Part shown: positions 1-12,700 of the stretch, piece after piece | Numbering within the stretch: position 1 is the first letter of the stretch | Layout of the letters: every line of letters starts with the position of its first letter | Origin: Rhynchospora pubera | Taxonomy: Eukaryota > Streptophyta > Magnoliopsida > Poales > Cyperaceae | Length of the DNA: 64,000 bases | Direction of reading: 5' to 3' | NCBI GenBank assembly: GCA_028095005.1 | Contig: CM051459.1 | Coordinates: 128,939,657 to 129,003,656 of the forward strand | Program-made: the position numbers and the translations under genes | The notes under the pieces: generated by a model | Databases searched by the model: none | The model's input: the letters and a program-made list of their open reading frames with translations, nothing else | What the model was told of the DNA's origin: nothing

Positions 1-1137
1 CGTATGAATTGGATTTTGATAACTAGCACATCTTATTCTATTGAGTAATGACTTAAAAAGCATCAACAAAACTTTACTTGAACACTTATATTATTATATA
101 GAATATCAATTTCCATTTTGTGATTTTAAATAAAATATACTGGTTACATTATCAATCCACTCAAAAAACTTTTAAGGATTATGACACCACATATTACATT
201 TTACTAGCAAACATACCCATCCAAATGAATGGGTAAATTACAGATAATTTTTTTTATATATGTGTTCTATTTTTAAAATAAAAATAATTATTATTTTAAT
301 GAAGTTTTCCCCATGTGTCATGCTCTCTTTTTAAACACAATGCACAATCAATCTAGCAATAAATTTCTTTCTATTTTGATGAGTGTACAACCAATCTTGC
401 TAAAAAAATTTTCTTTTAAAATTCAAAAGTGAAGAATTTGTAAACTTATATCCATCACTAACATCTAGCCATTAGTTTAATCGATCAATGGCTAAGATTT
501 TATAGAGTAAATAATTGTTTACATCATTCCTCTAATTATTTTAGCCCTAGATGCAATTAATAAATTTAATTAATCTTATTTTTTGGATTCCTGATTGAAT
601 CTTATGAATCTTACAATTTATAATTTTAAAACTTGCTTCAGTACAGTTATATTTAGTACAAATAAAAATTAAATCAATTTTTAAATCAATAATGTTCGTT
701 TATGTATATATTATATTATAATTAAACCAAGGCTCACTTAATAAAATTTTATATTCATGCATCACTTGTGAAAAGAAATGCATGACTTGTGAAGAAACAA
801 AAATGTTTAGCAATCTGCAACAACGAAATATTCATGTAAAAAAAAAAGTTAATTGCTATAATGTAAGAATAAAAATGAAACAAAAAATAAAATGCGAAAA
901 GGACATCCAATTTTCAAAACCAAGCATCGCAATACTCCTTAACTGATTTCTCCTTCTTACAATCCATCAAAGAAAAAAGTACAAATATATACGAATCTGA
1001 TCTCCCTGCAATAACTTCCCTAAATTGTACGAAATTCAGAAAAACAAACAATCAACGAAATTTTAGTGCTATTTTTTTTTTCTCTCTCAACGCCGCATTT
1101 CTTCTTACTTCACTCTCGAGAGCAAAAACAAAAGGCG
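1..1137. other. AT-rich intergenic sequence upstream of the SUMO protease gene
   Basis: I see no gene here. The stretch is strongly AT-rich with short ORFs only. The last 80 bases before the protease ATG are pyrimidine-rich (a T run and CTCTCT near 1068-1090), which fits a plant 5' leader. No convincing TATA box could be assigned. Confidence 0.5.
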
Positions 1138-4100
1138 ATGGAACGCCGGAGCCGACGATCGCCGCCGCAAACGCCGGAACCCGGCGACGGAGTAGCGGCG
1201 CTGTCAGATAGAGATGTAGATGATAAGATAGCCCGATTGAGGAGTTTTCTCTCTAGCAAGAGCGCCTCTGCGCTTCCCGACAAAGGAGAGAAGATCCGAG
1301 TACAGATACAACAACTGAAGGAAGAACAAGATCGTCGGCGCCAACCATCGGTTAGGGTTGTCGATTTGGTACTGCCTCAATTGGTTTCTATTTTTTTTTT
1401 TTAATTTGATGTAGGAGCTAGGGTTTTGATCGATCATCTCTGTTTGAGAGGTTGATAGTAGGGTGACAATTCAAAATTTGGAGAATTTTCTCTTTATAAA
1501 TTGTGAGGTTAAACCAGTTTCTTGAGATGGGTGTAGGACTGCATTGTAGTGTCTCTGTTTATGAATGCGCGCATGCGCACTTGCTATGCTTTATGATTTC
1601 TGGCAATCATCATATAAGTTTGTGCTGTTTAAGTTTTGTCCCTTTATCTTTGTAATTTTAAACTTAAAGTTTTTGCTTTGTATAAGGCAACATAGGTGTG
1701 CCCTTGATTGATAAATAGGTGTTTCGCAATTAAATATTTCGGACAGTTTGGAATCTTGTGGATATAGAAGCCAAATATGTATATATAACTCATTTGGTTT
1801 TGCAGTCGTAACTACTTTTGGATCTTTTGTAGGATTTTGAGAACTGCGAGCGGGTCTCCCTATCAAAATGTGCAGAATCATCAGGTATTAATATTGCTTG
1901 ATATATGAGAACAAATCTTCCAGTTTAAATTATGTTGAATGTAGGATTGTTGTTATTGTAGGTTCAGTCGAGCAGCGTCTGGCAAATCAGAAGGTAGACA
2001 ATGATTCGCCTTCTTCGTTTGCGAAAGTCTTCAATGAAAGGTTCTTAAAAAAGGTGATGTAATGACATGTCCACTTAATTATAGTTTCTACTTTCCTATA
2101 ATTTTTTGGCTTTTCTAGTGTGTGTGTGTGTTTAAGTTATTTGACTTTCATGTGTTGTTCAAGTTATTTGACTTTCAATATGTTTTACCTGATTCTGGTT
2201 TAATTAGGAAGGTGTTACAACTTGTAGCGATGATACAAAGATAGCTGTCGAAGAGAAATGCAAAAACATTATAAAGAACAATTTGATAATGAATGGAAAG
2301 AGAAAAGAAATGCAGGCCTCCCAGAGGATACAAGAGAGTACAGTATCATGTAGAGACGCACCATTTAAATCTGTTGTCCAAATTTCAAGTGGAGAAAAAA
2401 GTGGCCCTATAAGAGGTTGCAATGGAGCTTCTATCCGTGTGGAGGATACTCCCTTTTCTGTTCCATCTAAAAGGTACATCTTATTTTCTGTTCACTTGCT
2501 AAGTTTCCAGGATGGGATGGGATTTATTGGTGCCATGAATAACCAAATGATTGTTACCTACCATGTTAATTTTGACAGGCTGAACTGTACTAGTGGCTGG
2601 TAATAAAACATCATACTAAGTTCTGCCTTGACCAGCCTTTATAGGGATAGTATTTGTTATTTAGGCTTTCTGCACACTGATCAGAAATTTTTGTAATTTT
2701 AGAAAGAGAGTGCATATGAGTGGCAACTCAGCTAGATCTACTTCCAAAAAGGTGAGCCATGGTTCATTATTTGAGTATGTACTTGGTGGTTTTGATTGAT
2801 ATTTTATTTTATTGAATATGTTAGCTGCTTGTCAATGTCAAATAAATCTGTTCCAACTTCTAATTGGCTCTGTCCTATGGTTTGATTCAAAGTGTCCCTA
2901 TATGTTTGTAGTGTTGTGTTGTTTAATATATTTAAGTCTTTTCTTTTTCTGCTTTTGTGTTTTTTTCAGGAGGTAGTACTCTTGGATATAGATAGCCAAA
3001 CACCAAGAGAAATTTCAATTGAATGGTGAAATCTCTATCCCTCCCTCTTTCTGTGTGTGTTTATTTTCTGCCATTTAATCCATATCTGAATCCTGGATTC
3101 TGTCTATGTTCTCTAAGAAAATATCAATGGACAACTCACATATTTCTTTTCTGTAGGGAGGAGCAAAGGGTCTATTATCCTTCACGGTGAGCCCATTTCT
3201 AAATTTAATTAGGATTCCGTGCATTATATATCTCTATGTGCAACAAGTTTGTGAGTAATTCACCAATATTGCACCTGTCTTCAATTATCTTCTGATGTCT
3301 GCATACAACCCCTTACTTTAGGAAACGGTGCGTCCATTTAAATGTTTGAATCCCAATTTAAGCGAGTTACAGTTTCCCTTATTTCCTTTTATAAATAGAA
3401 TGAAACCAAGATGACTTTTATGCGGGCTTTAAAGTCCATCATATGTATTGGTAAGTGGAGTTGAATTTGCCAGTAAAAGAATGTTGGAAATAATTTTTTT
3501 AAAAAGATTGCTCAACTTGTTTGGGACGAAAGGCTTAGCAGTAGTTGTTGTGTTGTTGTTTGTATTGCTCAACTTGTTATTTAGCCATATCAAAATTTTG
3601 GCTATAATCTGCAAAAATACAGTCAATATATTTTATATTATATGTGTAATTTTTGTTTCCCATAGAAGTCAGAGACTTGCTGTAGTTTGGAAAAATGAGA
3701 TTTATTGTTTAATAATACCTACCATCTAGATGTCTTTGTGTTTCATGACTTACTATGTGTTTAATGCTATTATTAATAGTGAGCACCCTGAGATGGTTGA
3801 GCTATCCCATTCAGATTTAAATTGCCTTGGACCAGAGCAATACCTTTCTTCAACTGTAATGAACTTCTACATTACGTAAGCTTTACTAGCCTATGCTCCC
3901 CCCACCCTCCCTGCACCCCCCAGCCAACACACACACACACACACACACAAATGAAAAAAAGCACCAGTCCAAAAGACATAATCTTAGAACAACCAAAAGA
4001 AAACCTAAACCTTGATTCTTTTGTTAACTGATGTTGTTGCATTTAGGTACCTCCAAAGACCTGGTTCTCTAACTGCTTCAGCAACAAGAAACTGCTACTT

Positions 4101-5867
4101 TTTCAATACATATTTCTACAACAAGCTTGAAGAATATGCGTCACCTAAGGTAAATTTGTACCTAAGTTTTGTGTATTGTAGTATGGTACGGTATGATGTA
4201 CCAGTGAAACAGATTTTACTGCTGGTCTTGGCCCTGATTACATGGAATTAAAACTTTTCTGAGCTTTTAAGTGTATAACGTGTAGGGAAACAAGAGATTG
4301 TCATTTCTAAAGCTAAGGAGATGGTGGAAGGGTGTGAATTTATTTCAAAAAGCCTATATCTTCATGCCTGTACATGGAGAGTAAGTTTTATTTAAACCCC
4401 CTTGAATTAAAAAAGGGGATGTCTTTGTATTGAGTGAAAAATGACTTCTGTTGAGAATGCTCATGTAATTTGATATGATTGTCTTTCAGCATGCATTGGA
4501 GTTTGATAATAATATGCATACCTCCAGAGAATGATAATGCGGGTCCTATAGTGCTACACTTGGATTCTCTCGAATACCACAGGAGCAAAGCAATTTTTAA
4601 TAATATCAACAAGTAAGTTTTATGAAATTTGAACTCTCAGAATTTTGGGTTTTACTCAATTATTGTGCTTTTGTGGCTATGTGATAATTCAGGCATTTTT
4701 CTTAGGTACTTGAAAGAAGAATGGACATTTGTGGACCATAACAATCCTAACAAAAGTGAAATTCCTATACCCCAGAAAATATGGAACAACCTCCCACGTA
4801 GAATTGACAACAAGGTTGTTAAGGTGTGGTTTTGTCTTTCCTTCTTTTTATATGAAAAAGGCAGAAATTGCTGCTAGCCCCCCCCCCCTCTCCTCGTCGG
4901 TGGTGATTTTGCATTTATCGGTGATAAAATGACGATAAAACAGTTGTTTGGTGATAAAACGGCAATTAAACGGTTGTGCGGTATGAACGAAAACCTAGAT
5001 AAAATTGCAGTAAAATGGAGTCTTTTAAAAGTTTGGTGGCTTCTATTATACTTTTTCACAGACCTTTTTATACTTTCATTTTTATTTGTTGTTTTAGGTA
5101 CCCCAGCAGGAGAATGAGTATGATTGCGGCCTTTTTGTACTATTTTTCATTGAACGATTCCTTGAGAAGGCTCCTGAAAGGTTAAAAAAGAAGGATCTTT
5201 CCATGGTAATATAGGAGACTTCCCAATCCTTTGAATAAATTTATATCATGGGTATTCAATAGTTTTTTTCATTTTCTGCGTACATCACATAACATTTATA
5301 ATGATGATTCTCCAGAAAACTAGATATAATTTACATACCATTGGTAAGGGAAATATTATTAAAATATTCTGGTACTACTAGCATCCTTTAAGAAGGGGCT
5401 CTTACTGTTTTATTCCGAAAACAACTGTGCAATAAATTCAAATTTGGTTCTTGCAGTTTGGTGTAAAGTGGTTTCAACCCATTGATGCTCTGGCCTTGAG
5501 ACAGCAAATTAAGTGCCTCCTTATAGATGTCTTGGATAAAGCTAATTTGGAGAATGGGAAACCAGAGGGTACGTTCTTTGATACATCTAATATGGGGAAT
5601 GGGAAACCAGAGTCTACATCCTACAAAGATGATGCCCCTCACCAAGAGAAGAACAGCAAACAAGAGTCTACATCCTCCGAAGAAGATGCCCCCCACCAAG
5701 AGAACCACAAACCAGAGTCTCCATCCTCTGAAGAAGATTTACCCCACCAAGAGAAGAACCACAAACCAGAGTCTACATCCTCTGAAGAAGATGTATCCCA
5801 CCAAGGGATGAACAGCAAACCAGAGTTTACATCCTTTGAAGATGCCCCCAACCTAGAGAACAGTTAG
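1138..5867 (+). CDS. OTS1/OTS2-like: ULP1-family SUMO protease (OTS1/OTS2-like), 14 coding exons
   Basis: Cysteine protease that removes SUMO from proteins, expected in the nucleus; the OTS1/OTS2 group acts in salt and other stress responses (family knowledge). Exons read from the sequence: 1138-1350, 1833-1884, 1962-2053, 2208-2473, 2703-2751, 2970-3025, 3157-3186, 3780-3875, 4047-4149, 4286-4380, 4490-4612, 4706-4823, 5098-5205, 5457-5867. All introns are GT..AG and the sum is 1812 nt, giving 603 aa. The C48 peptidase domain covers about residues 250-490. The triad is visible as His353 (DMHWS), Asp376 (HLDSL) and Cys441 (EYDCGLF), with oxyanion Gln435 (PQQENE). The ATG at 1138 opens MERRSRRSPP. 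The N-terminal half is lysine- and serine-rich and poorly conserved, as in this family. The tail after about residue 510 is a Glu/Ser repeat region. OTS1 and OTS2 cannot be told apart here. Confidence 0.93.
5551..5851 (+). repeat. Degenerate in-frame repeat in the last exon of the SUMO protease
   Basis: About five imperfect units of 48-60 bp encode variants of KPESTSSEEDAPHQEKN. The units keep the reading frame and give an acidic, Ser/Glu/His-rich, probably disordered C-terminal tail. Copies differ by single residues and small in-frame indels, as expected of a coding minisatellite. Confidence 0.8.
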
Positions 5868-6787
5868 AAAAATGACTAGAAGAAGCCTTATTGGCGAGGT
5901 TTGTGCTTTTTCTTTTGCATTGTATCAGATGTATCCTTGCTATTGACCTCTGACTGTCACATGGTTGGAGTTTATATATTTGGATGCTAATTTACGAAAT
6001 TTGGACTACTCTCAACACTATGGAGAATTTTCCTTTTCTTCTTTCAAATGGCAGTTTTGTTTTGCAAGTGCAAATAGTAATTAAATTGGTTAGTGCTGAA
6101 CCAGCTTGATTGATGGCCCTTGCATGCAAATTTTGAATTTTTTTGACAAGCGTAAAGTTAAAACTTTCAAATTGTGTTGAGATTTGAGAAATCTATTGTT
6201 TATTTATTTTTCCCGTTGGTAACTTGTTCTCAAATTTTGATGTAGGTACGAGAGGGTCTTCAAAGAGGAACTCCTTGGGTCAGGAATTGTGTGTTTAATT
6301 TTGTAAGTAGTAAAATTTGTAATAATAGTATAACACCTTATGTTCTTCCCTGAGGAAATTGTTGAGGAAATATCTTAGGATGTTGTTGTTCTGTGCACTA
6401 AACCGCCCTCTTGTAAATTTGGATAGAAAAGGAAAATGCCATTTCTTAAAAATTTGGCAGTAATAAATAACTTTCTGTTGTAATATTGAAATATAATGTG
6501 TACTCTTCGAAAACATAAAAAAATATTTAGCTTTTACCTCTAAAATTGTAATATCACATTGATCCTACCAAAACATCACAAATATATAAAAGTCTTATGT
6601 TTATCCTCCTAAAGCACTAAAACTCTTCGTGTGTAACTTCAATATAAATTGCACATTATATTTTTTTTCTTTGCCATATCGATTAAATTGTCGTCTTACC
6701 TGCATTTTTGAATAAAAAGAAAATTATCACTTGCTCATCTTATAAGATCAGTGGTAATAAAAATTTTTAGTTTTATCCCGCAATTAT
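5868..6787. other. 3' UTR and AT-rich spacer before the satellite array
   Basis: The first few hundred bases probably hold the 3' UTR of the SUMO protease gene. A GT near 5900 and a TTTTGATGTAG acceptor near 6236-6246 would allow a 3'-UTR intron, but nothing proves it. No other gene is seen. Confidence 0.45.
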
Positions 6788-9700
6788 ACATGGTAATAAC
6801 GCGTATAAAATGCACATAATGCAATTGTGTGCCTCGTTTGAGCATTTTAATCGTTTCCGGTTTTATTCTAAGCCATTGCATCACAATAATCTATGTTTCA
6901 GCACCTTTTACTGTCTAGAATATGATTCATGTGTTATCAATTCAAAAAGATTGGATTATACATGGTAATTACGCGAATAAAGTGCAAATAATGCAATTTT
7001 GTGCCTTATTTGAGCATTTCAATCGTTTCTGGATTCATTCTAATCCATGACATCTCAATAATTTACAATTAAACTCTTATTTGTGTCTAGATAATGATTC
7101 ATGTCTTATTTATTCAACAAGATTTGATTATGCTTGGTAATGACGCGTATAATGTGCAAATAATGTAATTTTGAGCATCGTTTAAGCATTTCAATCATTT
7201 TTGGATTCATTCTAATCCCTTTGATCACAATAATCTACATTTAAACTCGTTTTACTCTGTAGAATATGATTCCTGTGTTATTTATTCAAGAAAATTGGGT
7301 TATACACGGTAAGTAAGCGTATAAAATGCAAATAATGCAATTCTAAGTCTCATTTGAGCATTTCAATCGATTCTGGATTCATTCTAAGCCATTTTATCGC
7401 ATTAATCTAAATTTAAACTATTTTTACTGTCTAGTATTTAAAAAGATTGGATTATTCAAGGTAATTACGCGTATAAAGTGCAAATAATGCAATTCTGTGC
7501 CTCATTTGAGCATTTCAATCGTTTCGGGATTCATTCTAATCCATTTGAACACAATAATATACATTTAAAATCTTTTTACTATTTAGAAAATGATTCATGT
7601 GTTATTTATTCAAAAAGATTGAATTATACATTATAATTACGCGTATAAAATGCAAATAATGTAATTCTGAGCATCATTTGAGTACTTTAGTCGTTTCGGG
7701 GTCATTCCAAGCAATTTCATCACAAAAATGTGCACTTAAACTGTTTTCTTACTGTATAGAATATGATTTAATTATTATTTATTCAACAATATTGGATTAT
7801 ACATTGTAATTATGCAAATAAAGTGCAAATAATGTAATTCTGAGACTCATTTTGAGTATTTCAAAAGTTTCTGGATTCATTCTAATACATTTCAAAAAAA
7901 TAATGTGCATTTAAATTCTTTTTACTGTTAAGAATATTATTCATGCGTTATGGTTTCAAAAAGATTGGATTATACATGGTAATTACGCCTATAAAGTGCA
8001 AATATTGCAATTCTGTTCCTCATTTGGGCATTTCAATCGTTTCTGGATTCATTCTAATACATTTGGTCACAATAATATATATTTAAAATCTTTTTACTGT
8101 TTAGAATATAATTCATGTGTTATTTTATTCAAAAGAATTGGATTATACATGATAATTATGCATGTAAAGTGCAAATAATGTAATTTTTAGCCTCATTTGT
8201 GCATTTCAGTCATTTCTGGATTAATTCTAAACAATTTGATCAAAATAATCTATATTTTAAATCTTTATACTGTCTAGTATACGATCCATGTGTTATTTAT
8301 TCTAAAAAAATTGATTAGACACGATAATTACTCTTATAAATTACAAATAATGCAATTTTGAGACACATTTATGAATTTCAATCGTTGCTAAATTCATTCT
8401 AAACTATTTCATCACAATAACTGACGCTTAAACTCATTATTCCGTCTCGAATATGATTCATGTGTATTTATTAAAAAAATATTTGATTATACATGGTCAT
8501 TATGCATATAAATTGTAAAATAATGCAATTCTGAGCCTTATTTGAACATTTCAATCGTTTCAGTATTCATTCTAAACTATTTCATCACAATAATCTAAAT
8601 TTAAACTCTTTATATTTCCTATAATAGGATTCAGTTGTTATTTACGCATAGAAAGTGCAAATAATGCAGCCTCATTTATGCATTTCAATCGTTTCTGAAT
8701 TCATTCTAAGCCATTGCTTCACAATAATTGACACTGAATCTCATTATTCTGTCACGAATATGATTCATATGTTAATTATTCAAAAATATTGGATTATACA
8801 TGGACATTATGCATATAAATTGTACAATAATGCAATTATGAGCCTTATTTGAACATTTCAATCATTTCAGGATTCATTCAAAGTCATTTCATCACAATAA
8901 TCTAAATTTAAACTATTTATATTTCCTGTAATATGATTCATTTGTTATTTATTAAAAAATATTGGATTATACATGGTAATAACGCATAGAAAGTGCAAAT
9001 AAAGCAATTCTGAGACTCATTTCTGCATTTCAATCGTTTCTGAATTCATTCTAAACCATTACATCACAAATAATTGACACTTAAACTCATTATTCCGACT
9101 CGAATATGATTCATGAGTTTATTTATTCAAAAGTATTGGATTATACATGGTAATTACGTATATAAATTGTAAAAATATGCAATTCTGAGCCTTATTTAAA
9201 CATTTCAATAATTTCAGGATTCATTCTAAGCCATTTCATCATAATAATCTAAATTTAAACTCTTTATACTTCCTTTAATATTCATTTGTTCTTCATTCAA
9301 AAAAATTTGATCCTACAAGGTAATTATGCATAGAAATTGTAAAATAATGCAATTCTGATATTTATTTGAACATTTCAATCATTTCAGTATTTATTCTAAG
9401 TCATTTCATCACAATAATCTAAATTAAAACTCTTTATACTTCCAATAATATGATTGATTTGTTATTTATTCAAAAAGATTGGATTATACATGGTAATTAC
9501 GCGTATAAAGTGCAAATTTTGCAATTTTGTGCCTCATTTGAGCATTTCAATCGTTTCTGGATTCATTCAAATCCATTTGGTCACAATAATATATATTTAA
9601 AATCTTTTTACTCTTTAGAATATAATTCATGTGTTATTTATTCAAAAGGATTGGACTATACATGATAATTACGCGTATAAAGTGCAAATAATGCAATTTT

Positions 9701-12700
9701 GAGCCTCATTTGAGCATTTCAGTTGTTTCCGGATCCATTCTAAGCAATTTCATCACAATAATCTATATTTAAACTCTTTTCGCTCTCAATAATATTTTTC
9801 ATGTGTTATTTATTTAAAAATATTGAATAATATATGGTAATTTTCGCATATAAAATGCAAATCAATGCTGAGCCTCATTTGAGAGTTTCAATAGTTTCTG
9901 GATTCATTCTAATCCATTTCATCACAATAATGTACATTTAAACTCTTTTCACTATCAAGAATATTATTCATGTGCTATTTATTAAAAAAAAATGGATTAT
10001 GCATGGTAATTACGCGTATATAGTGCAAGTAATGCAATTCTGAGCCCCATTTGAGCATTTCAATCATTTCTGGATTCATTCTAAACCATTTGAACACAAT
10101 AATCAATATTTAAACACTTTTTATTGTCAAGAATATGATTCAAGTGTTATTTATTTAAAAAGATTGGATTATGCATGATAATTACGCGTATAAAGTGCAA
10201 ATAATGCAATTTTTAGCCTCATTTGAGCATTTCAATCGTTTCTGGATTCATTCTCAGCCATTTCATCATAATATTCTACATTTAAACTCTTTTTACTGTC
10301 TAGAATATGATTGATGTGTTATTTATTCTAAGCCATTGATTCACAATAATTGACACTGAAACTCACTATTCTGTCTCGAATATGATTCATATGTTAATTA
10401 TTCCAAAATATTGGATTATACATGGACATTGTGCATATAAAATGCAAAATAATGCAATTATGAGCCTTATTTGTACATTTCAATCGTTTTAGGATTCATT
10501 CTAAATCATTTCATCACAATAATCTAAATTTACACTTTTTATACTTCCTGTAATATGTTTCATTTGTTATTTATTCAAAAAGATTGGATTATACATGATA
10601 ATAACGCATAGAAAGTGCAAATAAAGCAATTCTGAGACTCATTTCTGCATTTCAATCGTTTCTGAATTCATTCTAAACCATTACATCACAATAATTGACA
10701 CTTAAACTCATTATTCCGACTCGAATATGATTCATGTGTTATTTATTCAAAAGTATTGGATTATACATGGTAATTACCTATATAAATTGTAAAATTATGT
10801 ATTCTGAGCCTTATTTAAACATTTCAATCATTTCAGTATTCATTCTAAGCCATTTCATCACAATAATCTAAATTTAAAATCTTTATACTTCCTTTAATAT
10901 GATTCATTTGTTCTTTATTCAAAAAGATTGGATCCTACAAGGTAATTATGCATATAAATTGTAAAATAATGCAATTCTGAAATTTATTTGGACATTTCAA
11001 TCATTTCAGTATTCATTCTAAGTCATTTCATCACAATAATCTAAAGTAAAACTCTTTATACTTCCAACAATTTGATTGATTATACATGGTAATTACGCGT
11101 ATAAAGTGCAAATATTGCAATTCTGTGCCTCATTTGAGCATTTCAATCGTTTCTGGATTCATTCTAATCCATTTGGTCACAATAATATATATTTAAAATC
11201 TTTTTACTGTTTAGAATATAATTCATTTGTTATTTATTCAAAAGGATTGGATTATACATGAGAATTACGCGTATAAAGTGCAAATAATGCAATTACGAGC
11301 CTCATTTGAGCATTTCAGTGGTTTCTGGATTCATTCTAAGCAATCTCATCACAATAATGTACATTTAAACTCTTTTCGTTGTCAATAATATTTTTCATGT
11401 GTTATTTATTCAAAAAGATTGAATTATATATGGTAATTATGCATATAAAGTGCAATTAATGCAATTTTCGTGCCTCATTTGAGCATTTCAATTGTTTCTG
11501 GATTCATTCTAATCCTTTTCATCACAATAATGTACATTTTAACTCTTTTCACTATCAAGAATATTATTCATGTGCTATTTATTCAAAAAATTGGATTATG
11601 CATGGTAATTACGCGTATATAGTGCAAGAAATGCAATTCTGAGCCCCATTGAGCATTTCAATCATTTCTGGATTCATTCTATACCATTTGATCACAATAA
11701 TCAATATTTAAACTCTTTTTACTGTCAAGAATATGTTCAAGTGTTATTTATTTAAAAAAATTGGATTATACATGATAATTATACGTATAAAGTGCAAATA
11801 ATGCAATTTTTTGCCTCATTTGAGCATTTCAATCGTTTCTGGATTCATTCTCAGCCATTTCATCATAATATTCTACATTTGAAATCTTTTTACTGTCTAG
11901 AATATGATTGATGTGTTATTTATTAAAAAAGATTTGATTATACATGGTAATTATGCATATAAAATGCTAATAATTAAATTCTTAGCTTCATTTGAGCATT
12001 TCAATCGTTTCTGGATTCATTCTAAGTCATTTCATCACAATAATTTACATATTTAAACTCTTTATACTGTCTAGAATATGATTCATGTGTTATTTATCTA
12101 CAAAGATTGGATTATACATGGTATTTACGCCTATAAAGTGCAAATATTGCAATTCTGTGCCTCATTTGAGCATTTCAATCGTTTCTGGATTCATTCTAAA
12201 CTATTTCATCACAATAATCTTAATTTACACTCTTTATACTTCCTATAATAGGATTCAGTTGTTATTTATTCAAAAACATTGGATTATACATGGTAATAAC
12301 GCATAGAAAGTGCAAATAATGTAGCCGCATTTATGTATTTGAATTGTTTCTGAATTCATTCTAAGCCATTGATTCACAATAATTGACACTGAAACTCACT
12401 ATTCTGTCTCGAATATGATTCATATGTTAATTATTCCAAAATATTGGATTATACATGGACATTGTGCATATAAAATGCAAAATAATGCAATTATGAGCCT
12501 TATTTGCACATTTTAATCGTTTTAGGATTCATTCTAAGTCATTTCATCACAATAATCTAAATTTACACTTTTTATACTTTCTGTAATATGTTTCATTTGT
12601 TATTTATTCAAAAAGATTGGATTATACATGATAATAACGCATAGAAAGTGCAAATAAAGCAATTCTGAGACTCATTTCTGCATTTCAATCGTTTCTGAAT

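Noticed and set aside
2577..2603. Extra exon of the SUMO protease after the acceptor at about 2578
   Set aside because: It soon meets a stop in-frame, while joining exon 2208-2473 directly to 2703-2751 keeps an open frame and a total divisible by three.
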